Shown here: in pieces, positions 10,988 to 17,045 of the stretch
Layout: every line of letters begins with the position of its first letter
How positions within the stretch are numbered: the stretch's first letter is position 1
Assembly (NCBI GenBank): GCA_964396055.1
Contig: CAYNDV010000065.1
Coordinates: 1 to 24,646 of the forward strand
Reading direction: 5' to 3'
Source of the DNA: CAYJPV01 sp964396055
Lineage (GTDB): Bacteria; Acidobacteriota; Vicinamibacteria; Vicinamibacterales; JAKQTR01
DNA: 24,646 nucleotides
Notes under the pieces: model-generated
The model's input: only the letters and a program-made list of their open reading frames with translations
The model's database searches: none
Told to the model about the DNA's origin: nothing
Made by a program: the position numbers and the translations under genes

Positions 10988-11680
10988 TCAGGACCCCGCG
11001 AGCGCCATGCGCTCGGCGAAAGTATCGAGATGTTCGAGCCCGAGGCGCTGGGCCACGTCGTGGGCGAACGCCGCGCGTTCCTGCAGCGGCACCGACGGCA
11101 GGCGCCGCAGGTCCGTGAGCGGCGGGCAGGCGGCGTACGCCCACCGGACGGCCGACAGGCCCTGGCGCGCGCCCACCCACGAGAGGTAGTGCCCCATGCC
11201 GCGGAAGATGAAGTAGTAGAGCAGCACGTTCGGCCCGGGAATGAATGACAGGGGCACCGCGATCGCGAAGCCCACGGTGTTCACGATGAGCCACCGGAGG
11301 TGCCGCGCGCCGTCGCGCCGCAGCGACCGCTGCACGATCTCGGAAGCCGCCGGCCCGGGCAGATCGTCAGGATGATGGGCGCGCGCTTCCTGTTCGCCGC
11401 GCAGCCGCCACAGCAGGCGTTGTTCGGCCACGCGCTCGGCCAGCCACGCCACGACGCGATCGCGGATACGTTGCAGCACGGTCCCGCGGTAGCGCTGCGC
11501 GCGGAGCGCGGCGCGGCGCTGCCGCTCGCGTTCGAGGTAGGCGAGGCCCGCACGGAACGTCTCGGACGCGCGGCGCCGCCACCGCGGCACCGACTCGTCG
11601 GCCGTCACGGCCGCCGTGTCGTGCGGCTCGCAGTACAGTTCGTAGCCGTCCGGGCCGATGGGTACCAGGTAGACGTCCAT
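10988..11680 (-). CDS. Mit_KHE1-like membrane protein (mitochondrial K+/H+ exchange-related family)
   Basis: 230 residues. It begins MDVYLVPIGPDGYELYCEP, has a long basic helical region (about 35-120, many Arg and Glu, coiled-coil-like), and one hydrophobic stretch with a loop (about 128-168) containing the motif PLSFIPGPNVLLYYFIFRGMGH. The S-IPGPN-x4-Y-x2-FR pattern and the N-terminal motif match what I remember of the Pfam family 'mitochondrial K+-H+ exchange-related'; this is recognition from memory. The family's yeast members are tied to mitochondrial potassium/proton balance, but no bacterial role is known to me, and transport should not be assumed. It appears to be the first gene of the lpxD-M16-lpxB unit, with its own promoter candidate at 11713-11742. 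Confidence 0.72.
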   Translation of the reverse strand: MDVYLVPIGPDGYELYCEPHDTAAVTADESVPRWRRRASETFRAGLAYLERERQRRAALRAQRYRGTVLQRIRDRVVAWLAERVAEQRLLWRLRGEQEARAHHPDDLPGPAASEIVQRSLRRDGARHLRWLIVNTVGFAIAVPLSFIPGPNVLLYYFIFRGMGHYLSWVGARQGLSAVRWAYAACPPLTDLRRLPSVPLQERAAFAHDVAQRLGLEHLDTFAERMALAGS

Positions 11681-11703
11681 GAAACGGGTGCGGGGGCGAC
11701 TCC

Positions 11704-11742
11704 TCGCCTCTCAGCATACCGGGAGACGCGGAGAGGCGACAA
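11704..11742 (-). promoter_or_regulatory. Promoter candidate with a 9-bp inverted repeat around the -10
   Basis: On the minus strand, TTGTCG (11737-11742) and TATGCT (11713-11718) are separated by 18 bp; each matches the sigma-70 consensus at four of six bases. A perfect 9-bp inverted repeat, TCGCCTCTC (11704-11712) and GAGAGGCGA (11731-11739), brackets the -10 and overlaps the -35. It could be an operator or a leader hairpin for the Mit_KHE1-lpxD unit starting at 11680. The promoter call is inferred; the inverted repeat is seen directly. Confidence 0.45.
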
Positions 11743-11798
11743 ACACCCGTGCCATCCGCCCTGCGGGGACGCGGCGCGCGCCGACCGGCCCCGGGACG

Positions 11799-12356
11799 TC
11801 AGGCCCTCCGGAGCGCCTCTTTCCGTTCGCTGAAGACGTCCGCCTCGAAGCGGTACACCGCGGCACCCTTGCGCCACGCGTCGCCGGGCAGGCCCGCTTT
11901 GGCGCAGGTCTGCGCGAGGAACGCGCCGAGGTCCCACCGGTGCTCGACGGCCACCTGCGGCAGCAGCAGGCCCTTGCGCCAGTCCTGCTCGACGATCAGC
12001 CCATGACGGCCGATCGTGATCTGGTTGATGTCGGTCACGCGCTGGACCGGGCCGAGCACGGACACCTCGATGTCGAGGGTCGGCAGTTCTTCCGGCCGCA
12101 CGGGCTCGAAGCGGGGGTCCTGCGCGGCCGCCGCCAGCGCGCAGCGGGCGATCACGCGGGCGAGGGGCTGATCCGCCTCGATGTGCCCGATGCAGCCCCG
12201 CAGCTGGCCCCGGCTGTGGATGGACACGAAGGCGCCCGCCAGGGTGGCGAGCACGCCGGTCTCGGGGAGCGGCGCCGGCGGGACCCCCGTCACGGCGGCG
12301 GATACGATCGCGCGCGCGGCCACCAGCACGTCGCGGCGTTCTTCGGCACTCAGCAT
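11799..12356 (-). CDS. amrA: AMMECR1-domain protein (AmmeMemoRadiSam system protein A)
   Basis: 185 residues. The AMMECR1 signature LRGCIG occurs in GQLRGCIGHIEADQPL (about 49-64), followed by DPRFEPVRPEELPTLDIEVSVL and KGLLLPQVAVE, both standard for the family. The start ATG at 12356 (MLSAEER) is preceded by GGAAGGA at a good distance; a GTG at 12383 would place the start upstream of this site. It is 33 bp downstream of the MEMO-like gene. These two families plus a radical SAM protein form a conserved set called AmmeMemoRadiSam. The radical SAM partner is not in this window. Its biochemical role in bacteria is not established. Confidence 0.92.
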   Translation of the reverse strand: MLSAEERRDVLVAARAIVSAAVTGVPPAPLPETGVLATLAGAFVSIHSRGQLRGCIGHIEADQPLARVIARCALAAAAQDPRFEPVRPEELPTLDIEVSVLGPVQRVTDINQITIGRHGLIVEQDWRKGLLLPQVAVEHRWDLGAFLAQTCAKAGLPGDAWRKGAAVYRFEADVFSERKEALRRA

Positions 12357-12389
12357 GATCGTCCTTCCGGGGCGCGCCGGCACCCGCCC

Positions 12390-13244
12390 TCAGGCACGCG
12401 ACGCGTCGTCGCCGGGGGCCAGCGTGCCGGTGACCGCGGCCACGTAGCCCACGACGGAGCTCTTGTCGCCCGACACGTCGCCGGAGTCCTGGTAACACAA
12501 CACGCGCGCGTCCGCGGCGCCACCGGCCCGGGCGGCCCGCAGGACGGCCGACACCGGCCCACCCCCGCACGCGTGCTCCGGAAACCGCGCCAGGGCCGCA
12601 TCCACGCCGTCGGGATCGTTGGCCCCGATGGCGCGCACCATGACCCCGTCGAGGCGGGCCGCCTCACGGGCCGGGTAGAAATGCGACAGGTCGCTGCTGG
12701 CCACGAGCAGCGCCCGCCGGCCCGCCGCCGCCCGCGTCAGCGCGTCGGCCGTCTCGCGCACCGTGGCGGCCGACTGGTGTCCCATCACAATCGGCACCAT
12801 CGGCACATCCGCCAGCAGGCGGCGCAGAAACGGCAGCTGCATCTCGAGCGAGTGTTCGCGGTGGTGGGCGGAGGGCCGCTCGTGCGCCGCCGGCGTGGCG
12901 TCAAAGATGGCGCCAGCCACGGCCTCGTCAATCGCCACCGGCCCGAGGGGGGTGTCGAAGGCGCCGCGCGCGACCACGGCGATGCCCTCGAAGCCGACGT
13001 AGTGCGACGGGCCCACCAGGAAAACGACGTCGTAGCGGCGGCCCTGCGTCTGCGCCCAGGCGTGGGCGGCGACGGGGCCGGAGTACAGCAGGCCCGCGTG
13101 CGGCACCACCAGCGCGGCGATGTCGCCGCACACGCGGGTGGTGACCGCCGCGCAGTAGCGGTCGATGTCGCGGGCCAGGACGTGGGCATCGGCAGGGTAC
13201 CAGGACCCGGCCACGGCGGCCCGCCGGAGCGGTTGCGACCCCAC
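12390..13244 (-). CDS. amrB: MEMO1-family protein (AmmeMemoRadiSam system protein B)
   Basis: 284 residues from GTG 13244. Family motifs are all present: AVAGSWYPAD at the N-terminus, VPHAGLLYSGPVAAHAW, VGPSHYVGFEG, HREHSLEMQLPFL, SSDLSHFY and ACGGGPVSAVL. The two histidines and the cysteine that form the metal-binding site in human MEMO1 have counterparts here (VPHAG, EHS, ACGG). Two starts are possible: ATG 13268 and GTG 13244. I prefer GTG 13244, because family members begin only a few residues before AG-x-WYP and a -10-like TAACAT lies 7 bp upstream. The ATG would share the tetranucleotide CATG with the gatC start. No ribosome binding site precedes either. It is co-oriented with amrA and divergent from gatC. 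Confidence 0.92.
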   Translation of the reverse strand: MGSQPLRRAAVAGSWYPADAHVLARDIDRYCAAVTTRVCGDIAALVVPHAGLLYSGPVAAHAWAQTQGRRYDVVFLVGPSHYVGFEGIAVVARGAFDTPLGPVAIDEAVAGAIFDATPAAHERPSAHHREHSLEMQLPFLRRLLADVPMVPIVMGHQSAATVRETADALTRAAAGRRALLVASSDLSHFYPAREAARLDGVMVRAIGANDPDGVDAALARFPEHACGGGPVSAVLRAARAGGAADARVLCYQDSGDVSGDKSSVVGYVAAVTGTLAPGDDASRA

Positions 13245-13251
13245 GGGGCGA

Positions 13252-13261
13252 ATGTTAGCAT
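13252..13261. promoter_or_regulatory. Candidate bidirectional promoter: interlocked -10 elements
   Basis: In the 22-bp gap between the preferred amrB start (13244) and the gatC start (13267), the only AT-rich patch is ATGTTAGCAT. It reads TAGCAT on the plus strand (13256-13261, 5 bp before the gatC ATG) and TAACAT on the minus strand (13252-13257, 7 bp before the amrB GTG). The two share a TA. Such spacing fits leaderless transcripts in both directions, and neither gene has a visible ribosome binding site. Promoter activity is inferred. Confidence 0.45.
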
Positions 13262-13266
13262 CGGCC

Positions 13267-13563
13267 ATGCCCGGCGGATCCAGCGACTTCGACACCCGTC
13301 ACCTGGCGTCGCTGGCGCGACTCACCCTGACCCCGGACGAACACGAACGGTTCGGCGCCCAACTGGCGCGGATCCTCGAGTACGCGGCGGTCGTCCTGCG
13401 GGTGGACACGGCCGGCGTCCCGCCCACCACGCACGTTCTCGTGCCGCCCATGTCCGAGCGGCCCGACGACCCGGCGCCGTCCCTGGACCGGGCGGAGGCG
13501 TTGGCCAATGCCCCCGCCCACGGCGACGGGCTCTTCCACGTCCCGAGGGTCCTCGGCGAATGA
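13267..13563 (+). CDS. gatC: Asp/Glu-tRNA amidotransferase subunit C
   Basis: 98 residues, the usual length. GatC is the belt-like linker that holds GatA to GatB in the amidotransferase making Gln-tRNA(Gln) and/or Asn-tRNA(Asn). The family's N-terminal helix pattern is clear: HLASLARLTLTPDEHERFGAQLARILEY, then the proline-rich VPPTTHVLVPP and the C-terminal ALANAP...GLFHVPRVLGE. The frame is open upstream to 13165 but that part is antisense to amrB. ATG 13267 gives the normal N-terminus. The stop overlaps the gatA start (ATGA). There is no Shine-Dalgarno sequence before the start, so initiation may be leaderless. Confidence 0.94.
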   Translation: MPGGSSDFDTRHLASLARLTLTPDEHERFGAQLARILEYAAVVLRVDTAGVPPTTHVLVPPMSERPDDPAPSLDRAEALANAPAHGDGLFHVPRVLGE

Positions 13564-15020
13564 TCCCCGACGCCGGATCCGCGGCCGCGGTTCGGGCGGC
13601 GTTCGTGCGCGGCGAACGCCGGGCCGAGGACATCTGCGAGGACGCGCTGGCGCGCATCGCCGCCCGAGACGGGACGTGCCACGCGTTCCTGGCGGTGGCC
13701 GCCGCACGGGCGCGCGCGCAGGCGCGGCGCCTCGATGCCCTGCCGGACCGGCGCCACGCTGGCGCGCTGGCCGCCGTGCCCGTGGCCATCAAGGACAACC
13801 TGTGCACCGCTGGCGTCCCCACGACGGCCGGGTCGCGCGCCCTTGACGGATTCGTGCCGCCGTACGACGCGACGGCCGTCGCCCGCCTCGAAGCCGCCGG
13901 GGCCCTCCTCGTCGGCAAGACGAACTGCGACGAGTTCGCCATGGGCTCGTCCACCGAGCACTCGGCGTTCGGTCCGGCCCGCAATCCCTGGGACCCCGCG
14001 CGCACCCCCGGCGGGTCCAGCGGCGGATCGGCCGCAGCGGTGGCCGCGCGCATGGTGTGCGCCGCGCTCGGGTCGGACACGGGCGGATCGGTGCGGCAGC
14101 CGGCAGGCTTCTGCGGCGTGACGGGGCTCAAGCCGACCTACGGGCGCGTGTCCCGCTACGGGTTGATCGCGTTCGCCTCGTCGCTCGACCACGTGGGCGT
14201 CTTCGGGCTCACCGTCGAGGACGCCGTGCTGGTCCTGCGAGCGTGCGCCGGGCACGACCCGCTCGATGCGACGTCAGCGGTGGAGCTGGTGCCGGACTGG
14301 ACGCCGGCGGCGGGCAGCCTGCGGGGCCTGCGCGTGGGCGTGCCGGCGCGCTGGCTGGCGGAGGGCGTCGAGCCGGGCGTGCTGGCGCGCTACCGTGACG
14401 CGATCGGCGTCCTGGTCGACCGGGGGGCCGTGACCGTCGAGATCGATCTGCCGCACGCCGGCGTCGCGATCCCGGTCTACTACCTGGTCGCGACCGCGGA
14501 GGCCAGTTCGAATCTGGCCCGCTACGATGGCGTGCGGTACGGCACCCGCGCGTCCGACGCGCGGTCGCTCGACGAGCTGTACGCGCGGACGCGGGAGTCC
14601 GGCTTCGGCGCGGAAGTGAAGCGGCGCATCATGCTGGGAACCTACGTGCTCGGCGCCGGGTACCGCGACCAGTTGTACGTGAAGGCGCTGCAGGTGCGGA
14701 CGCTCGTGGCCCGGGATTACGACGCCGCGCTCGAGACGGTGGACGTGGTGGCCACGCCCACGAGCCCCACCACCGCGTTCCGCCTGGGCGAGCGGCTCGA
14801 CGATCCCGTCCGGATGTACCTCGCGGACGTCTTCACGGCCGGCGCCTCGCTGGCGGGCCTGCCGGCGCTGTCGGTGCCGTGCGGGTTCGACGACGGGCTG
14901 CCCGTGGGCCTGCAGCTGATCGGCCGGCGTTTCGACGAGGCCACGCTGGTGCGTGCCGCCTCGGCCTACGAACACGAACAGCCCTGGTGGCGCACCGCGC
15001 CGCCAGGGCTGTCGGCCTGA
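13560..15020 (+). CDS. gatA: Asp/Glu-tRNA amidotransferase subunit A
   Basis: 486 residues, full length. GatA releases ammonia from glutamine, which GatB uses to amidate misacylated Glu-tRNA(Gln) or Asp-tRNA(Asn). The amidase Ser-cisSer-Lys triad is visible: K78 in VAIKDN, S153 in GGSSGGS and S177 in GSDTGGSVRQPAGFCG. NPWDPARTPGGSSGG and GLKPTYGRVSRYGLIAFASSLDH are hallmark sequences. Start ATG 13560 overlaps the gatC stop, so the two are translationally coupled. gatB is not in the window. The next gene is convergent, with 62 bp between the two stops. Confidence 0.97.
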   Translation: MIPDAGSAAAVRAAFVRGERRAEDICEDALARIAARDGTCHAFLAVAAARARAQARRLDALPDRRHAGALAAVPVAIKDNLCTAGVPTTAGSRALDGFVPPYDATAVARLEAAGALLVGKTNCDEFAMGSSTEHSAFGPARNPWDPARTPGGSSGGSAAAVAARMVCAALGSDTGGSVRQPAGFCGVTGLKPTYGRVSRYGLIAFASSLDHVGVFGLTVEDAVLVLRACAGHDPLDATSAVELVPDWTPAAGSLRGLRVGVPARWLAEGVEPGVLARYRDAIGVLVDRGAVTVEIDLPHAGVAIPVYYLVATAEASSNLARYDGVRYGTRASDARSLDELYARTRESGFGAEVKRRIMLGTYVLGAGYRDQLYVKALQVRTLVARDYDAALETVDVVATPTSPTTAFRLGERLDDPVRMYLADVFTAGASLAGLPALSVPCGFDDGLPVGLQLIGRRFDEATLVRAASAYEHEQPWWRTAPPGLSA

Positions 15021-15082
15021 CGTCTCCCGCCATCCGGGCGCCGCGCGCCGGGACTGATCCAGGGAATCACGGATCCAGGGGA

Positions 15083-15430
15083 CTAGGCGGGCGGCGCGGT
15101 CGCCGGCCGGCCCAGGTACTTCGCCAGCGCGAACACCGCCAGCCCCGCCAGCACCACGGGCAGCAGCGGCACGACAATCGCCAGCAGCCCGGCGATGAGC
15201 GCCCCGCCAATCGCCACCACCGCCAGGACGCCCAGCACCGGCAGCAGCAGCACGCCCAGCATCAGCTTCAGCAGGAAGCCCACGAGGATGAAGGGCAGGA
15301 ACAGCAGCTTGAAGAGCAGGCGGAACGGCAGGAGGATCAGCCAGAACGCCAGCTTGAGCACGACGCCCACGACGCCGAGCAACAGGATCCCCCCGAACAC
15401 CACCAGCACCAGCGCCATGAGTTCCAGCAT
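15083..15430 (-). CDS. Small, very hydrophobic membrane protein of unknown function
   Basis: 115 residues, composed almost entirely of Leu, Val, Ala, Gly and Ile, with three or four membrane-length segments (about 3-25, 28-50, 52-72 and 76-104), separated by short K/R-containing turns such as PFRLLFKLLFLPF. The reading frame starts at ATG 15430 and is preceded by a strong GGAGGAGG site, which supports a real gene. No conserved motif is recognised, and such low-complexity proteins match many things weakly. It lies 108 bp downstream of the small membrane protein at 15539-15790, in the same orientation. Confidence 0.7.
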   Translation of the reverse strand: MLELMALVLVVFGGILLLGVVGVVLKLAFWLILLPFRLLFKLLFLPFILVGFLLKLMLGVLLLPVLGVLAVVAIGGALIAGLLAIVVPLLPVVLAGLAVFALAKYLGRPATAPPA

Positions 15431-15538
15431 GGTGTCTCGCCTCCTCCCGCGTCTCCGCGGTGCCGAGCGCGGCCGTGGCCGGGCTCGTCACTCACAGTTA
15501 CGAGGTTGGGGCGCCGGAGGTTTCGCCCGGGCGGGCGA

Positions 15539-15790
15539 TCAGGCCGCGTGGCGGGATCCGCCGAGCTGGTCTGTGGTGCCCCGCGGCTGGTCGGGCGTGA
15601 GGTACTGCACCGGCGTGCCGAGCGCCTCGTCCAGGGAGCGGACGGTCAGCGTTTTCGGGCCGCTCGGGCGCAGCTTGACGAACCCGAGCACCAGGCAGAA
15701 GCCGATGAAGAGGACGAGCAGGAAGACGGCGCTCACGCCGGCGCCCTGAGCGGTCGCCACGAGCAGGTTGACGATCTCGGACACGCTCAC
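15539..15790 (-). CDS. Small single-pass membrane protein of unknown function
   Basis: 83 residues. One membrane segment (about 18-38, VSAVFLLVLFIGFCLVLGFV) is followed by a cytoplasmic-looking tail with KLRPSGPKTLTVRSLDEALG. Start GTG 15790 has GGAGGG about 8 bp upstream, inside the end of the RpoZ-like gene, and there are only 3 bp between that gene's stop and this start. That spacing supports a two-gene operon and a real protein. No family recognised. Confidence 0.6.
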   Translation of the reverse strand: MSVSEIVNLLVATAQGAGVSAVFLLVLFIGFCLVLGFVKLRPSGPKTLTVRSLDEALGTPVQYLTPDQPRGTTDQLGGSRHAA

Positions 15791-15793
15791 GCG

Positions 15794-16114
15794 TCAGCCC
15801 TCCTGGTTGGTCGTCAGGGGCGAGTTGTCGGGCAACGAGTACTGCACGTAGCCGCGGCGCAGTTCTTCCATGGCCACGCGCTCGGGCTTCTGCCCGACCT
15901 CGCGGACGGGCAACTCGCCGGCCTCGGCCGCCAGCTTGAGGCGGTTGAGGGCGCCCTTGCGCAACTGCTTGGCGCGCTGGGCGGCCACGTCCACGAACAG
16001 GAACCGCCGTTCCATCGGGTTCAGCGCGTAGTGCTCGTCGGCCTTGACCGGCGGCGGCGCCGGCGTCTCGAGCGTGTCGACCGGATTCTCGAAGTTCTCA
16101 GGTGCGTCAGTCAC
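15794..16114 (-). CDS. rpoZ: RNA polymerase omega subunit-like protein
   Basis: 106 residues. The core (about 35-95) has the omega pattern: RRFLFVDVAAQRAKQLRKGA, then KPERVAMEELRRGYVQY, corresponding to the conserved 'R..L..VAA.RA.QL..GA' and 'K....A..E...G' blocks. Omega binds the beta-prime C-terminus and helps RNA polymerase assembly. The N-terminal 30 residues (acidic, Pro-rich) and the QEG tail are extensions. The start is GTG 16114. A weak promoter candidate, TTGCGC (16147-16152) and GATAAC (16125-16130) with 16 bp spacing, lies so close that the leader would be a few bases long. The gene is not next to gmk, its common neighbour elsewhere. Confidence 0.82.
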   Translation of the reverse strand: MTDAPENFENPVDTLETPAPPPVKADEHYALNPMERRFLFVDVAAQRAKQLRKGALNRLKLAAEAGELPVREVGQKPERVAMEELRRGYVQYSLPDNSPLTTNQEG

Positions 16115-16124
16115 AACAGCTCAA

Positions 16125-16152
16125 GTTATCGCAGGGATTGAGGTTGGCGCAA
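16125..16152 (-). promoter_or_regulatory. Weak promoter candidate for rpoZ
   Basis: Minus-strand TTGCGC (16147-16152), 16-bp spacer and GATAAC (16125-16130; four of six matches to TATAAT). The -10 ends 10 bases before the GTG of rpoZ, and no ribosome binding site is visible, so the transcript would be nearly leaderless. The match is modest; the main support is that this is the only AT-richer patch before the gene. Confidence 0.35.
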
Positions 16153-16166
16153 GACAAAGATCGGGG

Positions 16167-16231
16167 CCGGAAAAGGGGCCAGGCCCCTTTTCCGGCAGGG
16201 GGGCGGAAAAAGGGGCCTGGCCCCTTTTCCG
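16167..16231. repeat. Two strong palindromes in inverted orientation (REP/BIME-like; possible terminator)
   Basis: The first palindrome (16167-16195) has perfect 14-base arms around a single A: CCGGAAAAGGGGCC and its complement. The second (about 16205-16230) has AAAAGGGGCC (16208-16217) and GGCCCCTTTT (16219-16228) around a single T, with one extra A on the left arm. Because the centre is A in one and T in the other, the second is an inverted copy of the first. The pair begins 6 bp past the hsp20 stop and ends before the rpoZ promoter region. It could end hsp20 transcription and also belong to a dispersed palindromic repeat family. Confidence 0.85.
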
Positions 16232-16236
16232 GCGGC

Positions 16237-16683
16237 TTACTGCACCTGCACCTGGATCTGGCGGGGCTTGGCTTCCTCGCGCATCGGCAGCGTGATGGTC
16301 AGGACCCCGTTCTTGTAGTCGGCGCTGACCTTGGAGCCGTCCACGGTGGGCGGCAGCGAGAAGGTGCGCGTGAAGCTGCCGTAGACCCGCTCGATCCGGT
16401 GGCACTGCTCCTCGCGGATGGCCGGATCCGGCTTCTTCTCGCCCCTGAGCGTCAGCGAGTTGTTGTCCACGGTGATCTCGATGTCGTCCCGGCTGACATC
16501 GGGCAGTTCGGCCTTGATGACCAACTGGTGGTTGCCGTTGTCGAAGATGTCGACGGGCGGCACCCACGCCCCCCGCCGCATCACGTCATCGTCGACGCCA
16601 CGGATGTAGTCGCCGAAGACGCGGTTGACGCGGTCCTGCATGGCCTGGAGTTCACGGAACGGGTCCCAACGCACGATGGTCAT
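16237..16683 (-). CDS. Small heat-shock protein, Hsp20/alpha-crystallin family
   Basis: 148 residues, the usual length. Starts MTIVRWDPFRELQAMQDRVNRVF, the common bacterial Hsp20 N-terminus; the alpha-crystallin domain spans about 40-135 (PPVDIFDNGNHQLVIKAELPDV, then YGSFTRTFSLPPTVD and DYKNGVLTITLP). An I-x-V-like tail (IQVQV) follows. It is an ATP-independent holdase that binds unfolding proteins in the cytoplasm. Start ATG 16683 has GGGAGGA about 7 bases upstream. It has a near-consensus promoter at 16779-16807 and a hairpin next to the ribosome binding site, which suggests heat-controlled translation. Confidence 0.96.
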   Translation of the reverse strand: MTIVRWDPFRELQAMQDRVNRVFGDYIRGVDDDVMRRGAWVPPVDIFDNGNHQLVIKAELPDVSRDDIEITVDNNSLTLRGEKKPDPAIREEQCHRIERVYGSFTRTFSLPPTVDGSKVSADYKNGVLTITLPMREEAKPRQIQVQVQ

Positions 16684-16689
16684 GGTGAA

Positions 16690-16760
16690 TCCTCCCTTAT
16701 ACGTTTCGCGCCCTCCCGGAGGGCGTTGAGTCAGCTTCGGAGCCCCGGAACTTCTCCGGA
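16690..16760 (-). promoter_or_regulatory. hsp20 leader with hairpins; possible RNA thermometer
   Basis: The predicted leader is about 90 bases. Going towards the gene it holds a 5-bp stem hairpin (16745-16759, CCGGA/TCCGG) and a 7-bp stem hairpin (16709-16725, CGCCCTC/GAGGGCG with a 3-base loop). The Shine-Dalgarno GGGAGG (16691-16696 on the minus strand) is identical to the GGGAGG inside the second hairpin. The CCCTCC arm (16718-16723) could therefore pair with either one. This gives two exclusive structures, one hiding the ribosome binding site. Function is inferred. Confidence 0.4.
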
Positions 16761-16778
16761 GCCCTGTCCACGAGTTCG

Positions 16779-16807
16779 AATATACCTAATACATGAGCCA
16801 TTGTCAA
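16779..16807 (-). promoter_or_regulatory. Near-consensus sigma-70 promoter for hsp20
   Basis: On the minus strand, a perfect -35 TTGACA (16802-16807), a 17-bp spacer and -10 TATATT (16779-16784; five of six). This lies in the most AT-rich stretch of the whole window. Transcription would begin near 16772, giving a leader of about 90 bases before the hsp20 ATG at 16683. No HspR (HAIR) or CIRCE operator is seen. Confidence 0.8.
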
Positions 16808-16829
16808 GTATATTATCTTAGTGTATATC
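16801..16829 (+). promoter_or_regulatory. Divergent promoter candidate overlapping the hsp20 -35
   Basis: On the plus strand, TTGTCA (16801-16806; five of six) and TATATC (16824-16829; four of six) are 17 bp apart. TTGTCAA and its complement TTGACAA are nearly the same word, so the two divergent promoters share their -35 region. Plus-strand transcription from here would reach the dehydrogenase operon at 17117 with a leader of about 280 bases. Confidence 0.4.
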
Positions 16830-16858
16830 ACTCATGTTATGCAATTACTCTTGCCACA

Positions 16859-16889
16859 GTGTTCCAATGTCGGTTGAACACCGGAACAC
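16859..16889. repeat. 7-bp inverted repeat in the 16684-17116 intergenic region
   Basis: GTGTTCC (16859-16865) and GGAACAC (16883-16889) form a perfect 7-bp inverted repeat with a 17-bp spacer, just downstream of the plus-strand promoter candidate. It may be an operator or chance. The whole region 16684-17116 contains no convincing gene. It holds the hsp20 leader and promoter, this repeat, a heptamer array and a second promoter/leader candidate. Confidence 0.3.
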
Positions 16890-16913
16890 CTGGGCACCGG
16901 TTCAGCGTGACCT

Positions 16914-16994
16914 CTTCTTGCTCCTTGCTTCTGACGAATCTCACGTCTCACGTCCCACGTCCCACGCCCCAGCCCCTAGCCCCCGGCCCCGAGC
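16914..16994. repeat. Degenerate heptamer tandem array
   Basis: Period-7 repetition with drifting units: CTTCTTG, CTCCTTG, CTTCTGA, then from 16939 TCTCACG, TCTCACG, TCCCACG, TCCCACG, CCCCAGC, CCCTAGC, CCCCGGC and CCCGAGC. Neighbouring units differ by one or two bases, so the array looks like stepwise divergence along its length. It is non-coding and lies upstream of the dehydrogenase operon. Confidence 0.8.
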
Positions 16995-16997
16995 CCC

Positions 16998-17045
16998 TGT
17001 TATCCTGAGAGGGCCCCTCGGGCGCCCCTGTTCATCCGGGCGCCC
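16998..17045 (+). promoter_or_regulatory. Extended -10 candidate and leader hairpin before the dehydrogenase operon
   Basis: TG-T-TATCCT (16998-17006) resembles an extended -10 element with no clear -35. Just downstream, GGGCGCCC occurs twice (17020-17027 and 17038-17045). It is self-complementary, so the copies can form an 8-bp stem with a 10-base loop. A transcript starting near 17013 would begin just upstream of this hairpin, about 100 bases before the ATG at 17117. The role as attenuator or stabiliser is speculative. Confidence 0.3.

Noticed and set aside
15021..15082. Terminator between gatA and the convergent membrane-protein gene
   Set aside because: Only a 5-bp GGCGC/GCGCC stem (15037-15049) without a T-run, plus two copies of GATCCAGGG; too weak to call.
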